In this document: positions 8,893 through 19,041 of the stretch, one piece after another
Layout: every line of letters begins with the position of its first letter
Position numbering within the stretch: the stretch's first letter is position 1
Source of the DNA: Pseudomonas sp. CBZ-4
GTDB lineage: Bacteria > Pseudomonadota > Gammaproteobacteria > Pseudomonadales > Pseudomonadaceae
Direction: 5' to 3'
Assembly (NCBI RefSeq): GCF_000346755.1
Contig: NZ_ANNV01000113.1
Span: 1-54,891 of the forward strand
DNA: 54,891 nt
Program-made: the position numbers and the translations under genes
The notes under the pieces: model-generated
The model's database searches: none
What the model was told of the DNA's origin: nothing
Seen by the model: the letters and a program-made list of their open reading frames with translations, nothing else

Positions 8893-11365
8893 GACACACC
8901 GCCGATTGAGTCTCATAGAACATGTCATTGTCAGGCCGGGTACCGGAATCAAGGCTGATCAGGCAGGTGGAAGAGTCCGGTAATGAAACCCGCAGCGTTT
9001 GCGCTTCACTCGCGTCGTTCAGGAAAATCATGCCCTCGCCCACCACGCTGGTCAGGAAACGATCATCCTTGCCGAACACCGAGGCGCCCTGGGGCAGTTG
9101 CCGACCTTGTTGATCACTGGCATTGAGCAAGACCCGGCGCACCTTCACCACATCGAACGCCACGGTACTGAAAGACCCTCGGCCAGCGGCGAGCACCTGG
9201 GTGCCGTTTTTCAAGTCAACGCGCTTGGGCAAGGACTGGGTCTGCACTTCGACGCGGCTGTTGGCATAGGCGGGCAAGCTGGCAATCACCGCCTGCCCGG
9301 TAAAATCCGTCCACACCGGCCCTTGCGGGGTATCGACCTTTGCGGCGCCGATATCCCCCACCGACACGATGCCGAACGTGTCCCCTACGGGGTAGGGCGA
9401 GAATGTCAACCCACCTTCGTGAGCCACGACACCACCTTGCAGCTGCCCCGTGTAACTGGTGCTTGATGGGGCACGACTGACGCCAAGGCCAACCCGGGCA
9501 TAACGAGGCATCAGGTCGATCTGGCCACGCGTCGATTGCTCCTGGGCGCTGAGATCACGCTCGACGCCCACCTCGTAATTCACATAGTCATTGACCCGCT
9601 CACTGAGGGCCGTACCGGCGCGGGACTGGTCGCCACGACGACTGATATAGCTTTTCACACGGCGATCCGCGCCCAGGGGCACGCTGACTTGCAGGCGCAC
9701 CGACAGGTCGTCGTCCATCGCGGCGTCGCGCCCACGGCTGGCTGGCGGGGTGTCACGGCGAACATGGCTCCCGCCCACCTGCGAATCGGCGATCAGTGCG
9801 ACATCGGCGTAGCGGAACGTCTTGTTCCATGAGGCAAATACATGCTCGGTCATTTGCGCATCGAATTGGGCGCTGCGGGTATAGCCCACAGAGAAGCCGC
9901 CCAGCGTAGGGTCCAGCCAGCTCAAGCCCGCCGTGTATTGGTGCTTGAAGCGCGAACCCAGCTCATCGGCCCGGGCCGAACGGCCCGCCTCGAATACCTC
10001 ACGATAGCCCTGGCTCTGCAGGGTTGCGCTGAGGCTGACGTCGATATTGGCAACCACCGGGCTGCTCACGGTCACGCTGCTGCGTGCCCCGGATACGGCG
10101 TTGCGACCGTCCCGGGACAGGTTGTGGCGGGCGCCCACGGAAACCCGCTGGAAAAACACACTGCTCAGAGCGCCACCGGCCGACGCATATTCATCCGTGC
10201 TCAACAAACCAAAGCCCGCAGACGAGTCGCGCCCCAGGCCCCACGTGCCACTGCCCATGGCAACCACCGGCGAGGGCCCCTCTTCCCCCGTGTTTTCCCG
10301 CATCTTGCCGAGGGAGAAGTAGTAACCCGGCGCTGTCGGCGCAGCCCCCGCGAACGACGCTGCGGGCACCACGAAACTGCGCTTGGCACCCTGTACATCG
10401 ATCACGCTGACGTCCAGGTCGCTGGTGCCATTGAGCAACGCCAGCCCCGTCAACCGGAAAGGCCCTTCAGGCACCAGCGTACTGTGGATCAACACGCCGG
10501 ACTGGCGCACCTCAATCCGTGACTGACTTTGGGCCAGCCCCTCCACCACGGCATTGTTACTGCCTGCTGGCGCGCGTGACTGGCCATCGGGGGAAAACTG
10601 TACGCCCGACAGCTGGACGCCACCAAACAACGGGTTGTTGCTGGCAATCTGGCCCACCTGGAAGGTCGAATGCAGCGTGGCGATATCCCGCTGGGCATAG
10701 GCATACAGGTGTTCCGTACGGGTGTCGCCATTGTCAGACACATAGAACTGGCGACTGCGCACAATCCAATCACCCAGGTTGAAGCCCGCCTCGCTGTAGG
10801 CCGACAAAAACCGACTGGTCCCGCCGCGTGAACGGCTGTCGAAGCCCAGCACGTCGTAGTTGAACAGGGCCGCCATGCCGCCCTGGGAAAAATGCCCCGC
10901 CTCCCATTGCGGCTCTCGAAATGACTGGGTTGGCACCACCAGCGCCACTTCATCGATACCCGGGCGCAACCGCACCATCGTTGTCGGGAAGGCACCAAGG
11001 AAGTCGTGGCAGGCCTGGTCCGCAGTGGCCCCTTTACGAACGATCTCCCGGGGCAACACCAACCCGGCTTTTTCCAACAGTCCTGGGGTGAAACACAATT
11101 GCCCCTGCGCATCGAACTGCGCATCCACCAGCCCGAGCGGGTTGCCATTGACCCGTAGCCCCACCACATGGCTACCCTCGCGAAAACGCGCTGCACTGCG
11201 GAAGTAGTCCGAGACCTTGGGGTCAATGCCGTAGGTGGTCAGTGCCGCCAGGTCAAAACCCTCCCCCAACTCCAGCGCGGAGGCAAAGCCCGGGGCGCCC
11301 CATAGCGTGGCGAACCCCATGAGCAGCGTGGGAACCGGAAGCCTGTTGCTCGACAGATAGGTCAT
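8882..11365 (-). CDS. Fimbrial outer-membrane usher protein (FimD/PapC family)
   Basis: An 827-residue usher that forms the outer-membrane pore through which fimbrial subunits are assembled. After a signal peptide the N-terminal chaperone-binding region appears at about residues 30-140. The 24-strand barrel with an internal plug follows, with blocks such as EGPFRLTGL and RGRDAAMDDD. Two small C-terminal domains end with a cysteine pair. The ATG at 11365 lies eight bases after the chaperone stop, with GGAAGGTGA as ribosome site; a frame extends further 5' but runs into the chaperone gene. The length is usual for ushers and no disruption was seen. Confidence 0.92.
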   Translation of the reverse strand: MTYLSSNRLPVPTLLMGFATLWGAPGFASALELGEGFDLAALTTYGIDPKVSDYFRSAARFREGSHVVGLRVNGNPLGLVDAQFDAQGQLCFTPGLLEKAGLVLPREIVRKGATADQACHDFLGAFPTTMVRLRPGIDEVALVVPTQSFREPQWEAGHFSQGGMAALFNYDVLGFDSRSRGGTSRFLSAYSEAGFNLGDWIVRSRQFYVSDNGDTRTEHLYAYAQRDIATLHSTFQVGQIASNNPLFGGVQLSGVQFSPDGQSRAPAGSNNAVVEGLAQSQSRIEVRQSGVLIHSTLVPEGPFRLTGLALLNGTSDLDVSVIDVQGAKRSFVVPAASFAGAAPTAPGYYFSLGKMRENTGEEGPSPVVAMGSGTWGLGRDSSAGFGLLSTDEYASAGGALSSVFFQRVSVGARHNLSRDGRNAVSGARSSVTVSSPVVANIDVSLSATLQSQGYREVFEAGRSARADELGSRFKHQYTAGLSWLDPTLGGFSVGYTRSAQFDAQMTEHVFASWNKTFRYADVALIADSQVGGSHVRRDTPPASRGRDAAMDDDLSVRLQVSVPLGADRRVKSYISRRGDQSRAGTALSERVNDYVNYEVGVERDLSAQEQSTRGQIDLMPRYARVGLGVSRAPSSTSYTGQLQGGVVAHEGGLTFSPYPVGDTFGIVSVGDIGAAKVDTPQGPVWTDFTGQAVIASLPAYANSRVEVQTQSLPKRVDLKNGTQVLAAGRGSFSTVAFDVVKVRRVLLNASDQQGRQLPQGASVFGKDDRFLTSVVGEGMIFLNDASEAQTLRVSLPDSSTCLISLDSGTRPDNDMFYETQSAVCHGR

Positions 11366-11372
11366 GATTCGA

Positions 11373-12089
11373 TCACCTTCCATCGGCATTGACCGAGGTC
11401 CGGTAGCTATCCACCGAAAACCCATAGACCGTCGCGGGCTGGATCTCGACTTCGGTCAAGTCGCCCAGGGCCCCCTCCACCCTTGCTGCCAAGGTCTCCC
11501 CCGGCAGGATGTAGGTGCGCGGCAACGTTGCCATGCGCCCCTGGGGCAGCAAATGCACATCTGCCGCCAGACGCACCACATAGGCACTGTCGTTATGCAC
11601 CGCGAGGCGCTCACCCGACCGACTCCAGGTCAGCAATTCCCAGGGCGCGTCGTGCCGAGGCAGGCCCTTTGGATGCAGGATCAGCGGCAAATTCTGTCGA
11701 ATGGTGATACCAATGGTCGCCCCCCCGGCAGCACGCGCCTGGGGAATGCCCTCGAACGTCACGCGCTTCAGACGCTGGGTCTTCAGCGGCGTCTTCAGCG
11801 TGGCGATGAAACGCACCAGCTGGGTTTCACCCGCCTCCACCCGTGTAATGGGCGGCGTGACAATCAATAGCGGCTCAACGTCCTCGGGCACATTCTCAAC
11901 AACCGAATGAAGCAGCGCGGGGGCCTCATCGGTATTTTTGATGTTTATCGTGGCCTCGCCCTGCTCCTCATGAAGTATAACCACCGAAGTTTCCGGCAAC
12001 ATGCCCTCCGCGACCGCTACACCGGCAAAACATAAGTACCCACTTACACTCAACAGCAGCACACTATTTAAAACTGAAAGACTACGCAC
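11373..12089 (-). CDS. Periplasmic fimbrial chaperone (PapD family)
   Basis: A 238-residue chaperone that delivers subunits to the usher by donor-strand complementation. A signal peptide precedes EGMLPETSVVILHEEQGE. The first immunoglobulin-like domain contains TPPITRVEAGETQLVRF, the classical chaperone motif region. The second domain runs to the C-terminus. It sits between the main subunit and the usher gene, as in many fimbrial operons. The subunit gene is separated from it by a hairpin that may reduce its transcription. Confidence 0.9.
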   Translation of the reverse strand: MRSLSVLNSVLLLSVSGYLCFAGVAVAEGMLPETSVVILHEEQGEATINIKNTDEAPALLHSVVENVPEDVEPLLIVTPPITRVEAGETQLVRFIATLKTPLKTQRLKRVTFEGIPQARAAGGATIGITIRQNLPLILHPKGLPRHDAPWELLTWSRSGERLAVHNDSAYVVRLAADVHLLPQGRMATLPRTYILPGETLAARVEGALGDLTEVEIQPATVYGFSVDSYRTSVNADGR

Positions 12090-12141
12090 TCAGTATTCCC
12101 CACGACCATTGAGTGAACTATTGACATCCATGCGCCCACGT

Positions 12142-12182
12142 AAAAACAGCCGACAAAAAACGCTGGGTTTTCGATCGGCTGT
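12142..12182 (-). terminator. Hairpin/attenuator between fimbrial subunit and chaperone genes
   Basis: On the minus strand ACAGCCGA pairs with TCGGCTGT and is followed by TTTTTA. It stands 11 bases after the subunit stop and before the chaperone gene. Such a partial terminator would let the subunit be made in excess over chaperone and usher. The stem is short and the loop is long (21 bases), so read-through is expected. Confidence 0.55.
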
Positions 12183-12193
12183 ATTTAAATCAC

Positions 12194-12856
12194 TTAGATG
12201 TAATTCAACTCAAGCGACGCGCGGCCATCAAGCGTAACGTCACGACTCAGGTCCAGGTCCTGGGGCCTATTGATAACCGCCCTCACGGCGATAGTGCCGC
12301 TCAACTGAGAGATGGTGGCCGGTATAAATGGCGTGCCACTGCGCCAGGAGTGCTGGGTAGGGGACTGAGCGGCCTTGCCATCGCTGGTTTGCCAACTGGT
12401 CGTGCTGGCGCTCGCACGCATGATGGGGAACAACGTTGTACCCGACGACTTGAGGTCCCTGAGGGTGATCGCAAAACCGCCGGTTTTCCGGGCCGACACC
12501 ATCCCCAAACCGTAGTTGTGCGCCTCGGTATAGCCGGTACCAAGAGCGTTCAGAATGCCCGGCACCTTGCTGGCGGACTGAAGGTCCTTGAAGGTCAGCC
12601 CGAACTTGGTCGCGCCGCTGGCGCAGGTAATACTCAGGGGAACGGTCCTTTCTTGAAGTGGGGTGAACGCTCCCGGCAGCAGCGTGCCCGAGGGAATGTC
12701 GCCGTAATTCACAACGCCCGCCCCGGTCAGGGTGAGGTTGCAGGCGGCAGGTTTGATCGTCCCCCTGACGCTCAGCTCGGCAGCAGTGGTTGCATGAGCG
12801 CCGAGAGCTGCGGCCAAGCATGCGATACCGAGGGTCAAGCCAATAATTTTCTTCAT
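12194..12856 (-). CDS. Fimbrial structural subunit (DUF1120 family)
   Basis: A 220-residue secreted protein, the promoter-proximal gene of the fimbrial operon and hence the probable main subunit. The signal peptide ends near residue 23 (GAHATTAAEL). The mature part begins with VRGTIKPAACNLTLTGAG and contains a second cysteine in SITCASGATKFG, matching DUF1120 proteins found next to chaperone-usher genes in Pseudomonas. The C-terminus (SLELNYI) has the alternating hydrophobic pattern of a chaperone-recognition strand. The start at 12856 is preceded by AGGT; an earlier in-frame ATG near 12889 would give a longer leader before the signal peptide. Confidence 0.8.
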   Translation of the reverse strand: MKKIIGLTLGIACLAAALGAHATTAAELSVRGTIKPAACNLTLTGAGVVNYGDIPSGTLLPGAFTPLQERTVPLSITCASGATKFGLTFKDLQSASKVPGILNALGTGYTEAHNYGLGMVSARKTGGFAITLRDLKSSGTTLFPIMRASASTTSWQTSDGKAAQSPTQHSWRSGTPFIPATISQLSGTIAVRAVINRPQDLDLSRDVTLDGRASLELNYI

Positions 12857-13302
12857 ATTCGACCTATCACTGAAAGTTTTCAGGTGCATTTATTTTGTGT
12901 TGATCGATAAAAATCATAAATAAATAACACCACGGCAAAATCGCCGAGTGACAGTCTGCCGCCAAGCCGCCCAACTAAAAAATAAGCCAGCACCTCAATC
13001 ATTGTGGGACCGATAAACATAGACCGACAACCAAGTAGAGTTCAAAGGTAGTCCAACACCAGATAACACATAGAACACTAAACCTTAACCTGTAGGGAAA
13101 GTTACTCATTGCACAAGGGAAGATTTAGACCAGTCTCCTTACAACAAACTAGTTAAACTCAACCGGCACGCGAAACAACATCCTACATATCCCACAGTAT
13201 TTCCCCGCAGACAACACCCGGGAAATTACCCGAGCACAACGCGTTGGCTCCAGCGGTCGATCGTGGCACGATGGCAAGGTTATCGACCGAGACCCCCAAA
13301 CC
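12857..13302. other. AT-rich intergenic region between fimbrial operon and ppx
   Basis: 446 bases without a convincing gene. The region is visibly richer in A and T than its surroundings. It contains a 14-base inverted repeat (CTGAAAGTTTTCAG at 12870-12883) just ahead of the subunit ribosome site, and must hold the promoters of both the fimbrial operon and ppx. No site-specific recombinase repeats that would suggest an invertible promoter were seen. Confidence 0.6.
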
Positions 13303-14805
13303 ATGCCGCAATCCCAAGCCAAGAATCTGTCCCTGATCGCCGCCATCGACCTGGGCTCCAACAGCTTTCACATGGTCGTGGCCAAGGCCCAGAACGGTGA
13401 GATCCGCATCCTTGAGCGGCTCGGCGAAAAAGTACAACTGGCTGCCGGGATCGACGACGAGCGCCAGCTCAACGAAGAATCCATGCAGCGCGGCCTCGAC
13501 TGCCTCAAGCGGTTTGCCCAACTGATCAACGGCATGCCCCTGGGCGCCGTACGCATCGTCGGCACCAACGCCCTGCGCGAAGCACGCAACCGCGGCGAAT
13601 TCATCCGCCGCGCCGAGGAAATCCTCGGGCACCCGGTAGAAGTCATCTCCGGCCGTGAAGAAGCGCGCCTGATCTACCTCGGCGTGTCCCACACCCTGGC
13701 CGACACCCCGGGCAAGCGCCTGGTCGCCGACATTGGCGGCGGCAGTACCGAATTCATCATTGGCCAGCGTTTCGAACCGCTGTTGCGCGAAAGCCTGCAG
13801 ATGGGCTGCGTCAGCTACACCCAGCGCTACTTCAAGGACGGCAAGATCACCCCGGCACGCTACGCCCAGGCCTATACGGCGGCGCGGCTGGAGATCATGA
13901 GCATCGAACACGCCCTGCACCGCCTGACGTGGGATGAGGCCATCGGCTCCTCCGGCACCATCCGCGCCATCGGCCTGGCCCTCAAGGCTGGCGGCCATGG
14001 CACCGGTGAAGTCAACGCCGAAGGCCTCGCGTGGCTCAAGCGCAAGCTGTTCAAGCTGGGCGATGCGGAAAAGATCGACTTCGACGGCATCAAGCCTGAT
14101 CGTCGCACCATTTTCCCCGCGGGCCTGGCGATTCTCGAAGCGATCTTCGACGCCCTCGAACTGCAACGCATGGACCACTGTGACGGCGCCCTGCGTGAAG
14201 GCGTGCTTTACGACCTGCTCGGCCGCCATCATCACGAAGACGTGCGTGAGCGCACCCTCAGCTCGCTGATGGAGCGTTACCACGTCGACCTGGAGCAAGC
14301 GGCCCGGGTGGAGCGCAAAGCCCTGCACGCCTTCGACCAAGTGGCCGAGGACTGGGACCTGGAAGACGGCGTCTGGCGCGAACTGCTCGGCTGGGCGGCC
14401 AAGGTGCATGAAGTGGGCCTGGACATCGCCCACTACCATTACCACAAGCACGGCGCCTACCTGATCGAGCACTCCGACCTCGCCGGTTTCTCCCGCGAAG
14501 ACCAGCAAATGCTCGCCCTGCTGGTGCGCGGCCATCGTCGCAATATCCCCAAGGACAAGTTTGCCGAGTTCGGCGACGAAGGCAGCAAGCTGATCCGCCT
14601 GTGCGTACTGCTGCGCTTCGCGATCCTGTTCCACCACATCCGTGGCACCCAGGAAATGCCCCAGGTCACCCTGCGCGCCAACGGCGACAGCCTGGACGTG
14701 GTGTTCCCCAAAGGCTGGCTGGATGAGAACCAACTGACCCAGGCGGATTTTGCCCAGGAAGCGGAATGGCTGACGCGGGTGGGGTTCACGCTGAACGTGC
14801 GCTAA
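13303..14805 (+). CDS. ppx: Exopolyphosphatase
   Basis: A 500-residue Ppx/GppA phosphatase that removes phosphate from polyphosphate chain ends and may also act on pppGpp. The N-terminal actin-like ATPase fold shows [12 protein letters not shown] near residue 13, and the second phosphate loop reads [12 protein letters not shown]. The C-terminal HD-like domain contains [16 protein letters not shown]. Length and start are normal. It converges on ppk, the opposing synthase, with a REPIN between the two stop codons. Confidence 0.95.
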   Translation: MPQSQAKNLSLIAAIDLGSNSFHMVVAKAQNGEIRILERLGEKVQLAAGIDDERQLNEESMQRGLDCLKRFAQLINGMPLGAVRIVGTNALREARNRGEFIRRAEEILGHPVEVISGREEARLIYLGVSHTLADTPGKRLVADIGGGSTEFIIGQRFEPLLRESLQMGCVSYTQRYFKDGKITPARYAQAYTAARLEIMSIEHALHRLTWDEAIGSSGTIRAIGLALKAGGHGTGEVNAEGLAWLKRKLFKLGDAEKIDFDGIKPDRRTIFPAGLAILEAIFDALELQRMDHCDGALREGVLYDLLGRHHHEDVRERTLSSLMERYHVDLEQAARVERKALHAFDQVAEDWDLEDGVWRELLGWAAKVHEVGLDIAHYHYHKHGAYLIEHSDLAGFSREDQQMLALLVRGHRRNIPKDKFAEFGDEGSKLIRLCVLLRFAILFHHIRGTQEMPQVTLRANGDSLDVVFPKGWLDENQLTQADFAQEAEWLTRVGFTLNVR

Positions 14806-14834
14806 AGCGCTCTAAAGAACACTGCAAAAACAAA

Positions 14835-14924
14835 TGTGGGAGCGGGCTTGCCCGCGATGACGGAGTATCAGTCAATGCATCTTTGACTGACCTACCGCTA
14901 TCGCGGGCAAGCCCGCTCCCACAT
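14835..14924. repeat. REPIN, class A, between ppx and ppk
   Basis: Two inverted arms, TGTGGGAGCGGGCTTGCCCG... at 14835-14858 and its complement at 14900-14923, flank a 40-base spacer. It sits in the gap between two converging genes. The transcribed palindrome would fold into a long hairpin that can protect both mRNA ends. The same arm recurs at 21666 and 41149. Confidence 0.92.
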
Positions 14925-14941
14925 TGGGTTATCGCCGGGGG

Positions 14942-17164
14942 TTAGTTCACCGTGAGGATCGGGCTACCCAACCGCTCCAGCAACGTCGCCTGCGCACTGC
15001 GCGGGTTCTGGTTGCCGGTTGGCGTGTTGCGCACGTAGCGGCCGTCCGATTGCAGGCTCCAGCTGTGGGTGTTGTCGGTCAGGTAGCTTTCCAGCTCCTT
15101 CTTGACGCGCATGATCAGCTTCTTGCCTTCCACCGGGAAGCACGTCTCCACACGCTTGTCGAGGTTGCGCTCCATCCAGTCGGCGCTGGAGAGGAACATC
15201 TGCTCTTCGCCGCCATTGAGGAAGTAGAACACCCGCGTGTGCTCCAGGAAGCGACCGATGATCGACCGCACGTGGATGTTGTGCGACACGCCGACAATGC
15301 CCGGGCGCAGGCAGCACATGCCACGCACCACCAGGTCGATGCGCACGCCGGACTGGCTGGCCTTGTACAGCGCGCGGATGATCTTCGGATCGGTCAGCGA
15401 GTTGAACTTGGCAATGATGTGCGCCGGTTTGCCGTCGAGGGCGAACTGGGTCTCGCGGGCAATCATGTCGAGCATGCCCTTCTTGAGGGTGAACGGCGCG
15501 TGCAGCAGCTTCTTCATGCGCAGGGTCTTGCCCATGCCGATCAGCTGGCTGAACAACTTGCCGACGTCTTCGCACAAGGCGTCGTCGGACGTCAGCAGGC
15601 TGTAGTCGGTGTAGAGCTTGGCGTTGCCGGCGTGGTAGTTGCCGGTGCCCAAGTGGGCGTAGCGCACGATCTCACCGGCTTCGCGGCGCAGGATCAGCAT
15701 CATCTTGGCGTGGGTCTTGAAGCCGACCACGCCGTAGATCACCACCGCGCCCGCCGCTTGCAGGCGGCTGGCCAGTTGCAGGTTGGATTCTTCATCGAAG
15801 CGCGCGCGCAGTTCGATCACCGCGGTGACTTCCTTGCCGTTACGCGCGGCATCCACCAGCGCATCGACGATTTCCGAGTTGGCGCCGGAACGGTAAAGCG
15901 TTTGGCGTACGGCCAATACATGCGGGTCCTTGGCGGCCTGGCGCAGCAGGTCGACCACCGGGGTGAAGGACTCGAACGGGTGCAGCAGCAGGATGTCCTG
16001 CTTGCTCACCACGCTGAAGATGTTCTCGCTGTTTTGCAGCAGCTTCGGGATCTGCGGGGTGAACGGCGTGTATTGCAGTTCCGGGTGGCTGTCCAGGCCG
16101 GTGATGCTGAACAGGCGCGTCAGGTTCACCGGGCCGTTGACTTGATACAGCTCGGACTCTGCGAGGTTGAACTGCTTGAGCAGGTAGTCCGACAGGTGTT
16201 TCGGGCAGGTATCCGCCACTTCCAGACGCACCGCATCACCGTAGCGCCGCGAGAACAGCTCGCCGCGCAGGGCGCGAGCCAAGTCTTCGACGTCTTCGGA
16301 GTCCAGCGCCAGGTCGGCGTTACGGGTCAGGCGGAACTGGTAGCAGCCTTTTACCTTCATGCCCTGGAACAGATCGTCCGCATGCGCATGGATCATCGAC
16401 GAGAGGAATACATAGTTGTCGCCAGCGCCCCCCACCTCTTCCGGTACCTTGATGATCCGTGGCAACAGACGCGGCGCCGGAATGATCGCCAGGCCGGAAT
16501 CGCGGCCGAAGGCGTCGATGCCTTCCAGCTCGACGATAAAGTTCAGGCTCTTGTTCACCAGCAACGGGAACGGGTGCGTCGGGTCGAGGCCGATCGGGGT
16601 GATGATCGGCGAAATCTCGTCACGGAAGTAACGACGCACCCAGGTCTTGATCTTGGTGGTCCAGTGACGGCGACGGATAAAGCGGACCTGATGTTTTTCC
16701 AGTTCCGGCAGCAGGATGTCGTTGAGGATCGCGTACTGGCGGTCCACATGGCCGTGTACCAGCTCGCTGATGCGCGCCAGGGCCTGATGGGGTTGCAGGC
16801 CGTCGGCGCCGGCTTGTTCACGGGCGAAGGTGATCTGCTTCTTGAGGCCGGCGACGCGGATCTCGAAGAACTCGTCCAGGTTGCTGGAGAAGATCAGCAG
16901 GAACTTCAGCCGTTCCAGCAACGGGTAGGACTCATCCAGCGCCTGCTCCAGCACGCGGATATTGAATTGCAGTTGCGACAGCTCGCGGTGGATGTACAGG
17001 CTGCTGTCATCCAGGTTGGTCACCGCGACCACCGGCGCTGGCGCCGGGGCTTCGACCACCACGGCAGGCGGTGCTGGCTCCAGCTCTGGCGGGGTCTCGG
17101 TGACGGGTTCAACCACCGGGTGAGCGTCTTTTACGGCAACTTCTGTGAGTCCTTCGGTATTCAT
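14942..17164 (-). CDS. ppk: Polyphosphate kinase 1
   Basis: A 740-residue enzyme that makes polyphosphate from ATP, and can run in reverse. The catalytic histidine that becomes phosphorylated is H485 in FKTHAKM, and the second conserved histidine is H642 in LEHTRVF. The N-terminal 40 residues are proline- and glutamate-rich (about residues 15-45) and precede the conserved core that begins [16 protein letters not shown]. coli Ppk lacks such an extension. The gene is 18 bases downstream of hemB in the same direction and converges with ppx. Confidence 0.96.
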   Translation of the reverse strand: MNTEGLTEVAVKDAHPVVEPVTETPPELEPAPPAVVVEAPAPAPVVAVTNLDDSSLYIHRELSQLQFNIRVLEQALDESYPLLERLKFLLIFSSNLDEFFEIRVAGLKKQITFAREQAGADGLQPHQALARISELVHGHVDRQYAILNDILLPELEKHQVRFIRRRHWTTKIKTWVRRYFRDEISPIITPIGLDPTHPFPLLVNKSLNFIVELEGIDAFGRDSGLAIIPAPRLLPRIIKVPEEVGGAGDNYVFLSSMIHAHADDLFQGMKVKGCYQFRLTRNADLALDSEDVEDLARALRGELFSRRYGDAVRLEVADTCPKHLSDYLLKQFNLAESELYQVNGPVNLTRLFSITGLDSHPELQYTPFTPQIPKLLQNSENIFSVVSKQDILLLHPFESFTPVVDLLRQAAKDPHVLAVRQTLYRSGANSEIVDALVDAARNGKEVTAVIELRARFDEESNLQLASRLQAAGAVVIYGVVGFKTHAKMMLILRREAGEIVRYAHLGTGNYHAGNAKLYTDYSLLTSDDALCEDVGKLFSQLIGMGKTLRMKKLLHAPFTLKKGMLDMIARETQFALDGKPAHIIAKFNSLTDPKIIRALYKASQSGVRIDLVVRGMCCLRPGIVGVSHNIHVRSIIGRFLEHTRVFYFLNGGEEQMFLSSADWMERNLDKRVETCFPVEGKKLIMRVKKELESYLTDNTHSWSLQSDGRYVRNTPTGNQNPRSAQATLLERLGSPILTVN

Positions 17165-17182
17165 CGAGTGTTCCTGTGAGGG

Positions 17183-18217
<1,035 letters not shown>

Positions 18218-18321
18218 TTACGGGCGAGCGTTGCAGTTATAAGCGGGCATTATGACGAATGAATGACAGTTGTGCTTATCGGTGCGACCTGTAGCCGCAT
18301 TCGCGGTTTATGTAGGAATTG

Positions 18322-18365
18322 TTCACTTCGTGACACATCTCGATACTTTCACGAATGTTCACGAA
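18322..18365 (+). promoter_or_regulatory. TTCACGAA repeats upstream of dedA
   Basis: Two direct copies of TTCACGAA start ten bases apart (18348 and 18358), with an inverted copy TTCGTGA at 18327-18333. One helical turn spacing suggests a protein-binding site in the 209-base region shared by hemB and the DedA gene. The binding protein is unknown. Confidence 0.35.
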
Positions 18366-18405
18366 GGCGTAGGCTGCGCGTTCATTTCGCCAGCACCCCC
18401 AGACC

Positions 18406-19041
18406 ATGCTTCAACAATTTCTGCATGACTTCGGCTACTTTGCGCTCTTCCTGGGCACCTTCTTTGAAGGCGAGACCATCCTGGTTCTCGCAGGCTTCCT
18501 GGCGTTCCGTGGGTACATGGATATCAACCTGGTGGTGGTCGTTGCCTTTTTTGGCAGCTACGCCGGCGACCAGCTTTGGTATTACATGGGCCGCAAGCAC
18601 GGGCGCAAATTGTTGGCCCGCAAGCCCCGCTGGCAATTGATGGGCGACAAGGCCCTGGGGCATATCCGCAAGCACCCGGATCTCTGGGTATTGAGCTTCC
18701 GCTTTGTTTACGGATTGCGCACGGTCATGCCGGTAGCGATTGGCCTGTCCGGCTACCCACCGTTGCGCTACCTGATCCTCAACGGGATTGGCGCGGCGAT
18801 CTGGGCGGCCGCACTGGGCGCCGCGGCGTACCACTTCGGCGCGGTGCTGGAAGGCATGCTGGGCAGCGTCAAGAAGTACGAGCTGTGGGTGCTGGGCGCC
18901 TTGCTGGTCCTGGGCTTCGGCCTGTGGCTGCGTCGCCGCTTCAAGAACGCGCGTATCGCCCGCGAGGCCTGTGCCGACGCCAAGGCCCGGCTCGCCGCCG
19001 AGCCGGCCCCGGTCGAAACAACTAAGACGCCAGTCGAGTAA
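18406..19041 (+). CDS. DedA family membrane protein
   Basis: A 211-residue integral membrane protein of the DedA/SNARE-associated family, involved in lipid flipping and membrane homeostasis in other bacteria. The conserved blocks FEGETILVLAGF (with the family glutamate), GDQLWYYMGRKHG and the FVYGLRTVMPVAIGLSG region, with its conserved arginine, are all present. About five hydrophobic segments are seen. The C-terminal tail (from residue 180) is charged and alanine-rich. The end overlaps the convergent hydroxylase gene by 20 bases. Confidence 0.92.
   Translation: MLQQFLHDFGYFALFLGTFFEGETILVLAGFLAFRGYMDINLVVVVAFFGSYAGDQLWYYMGRKHGRKLLARKPRWQLMGDKALGHIRKHPDLWVLSFRFVYGLRTVMPVAIGLSGYPPLRYLILNGIGAAIWAAALGAAAYHFGAVLEGMLGSVKKYELWVLGALLVLGFGLWLRRRFKNARIAREACADAKARLAAEPAPVETTKTPVE

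Noticed and set aside
14924..17179. A 751-codon open frame on the strand opposite ppk, longer than ppk itself
   Set aside because: High-GC codon bias of the real gene suppresses stops in the opposite frame. The translation has no domain and a His/Gln-rich composition typical of such shadows.
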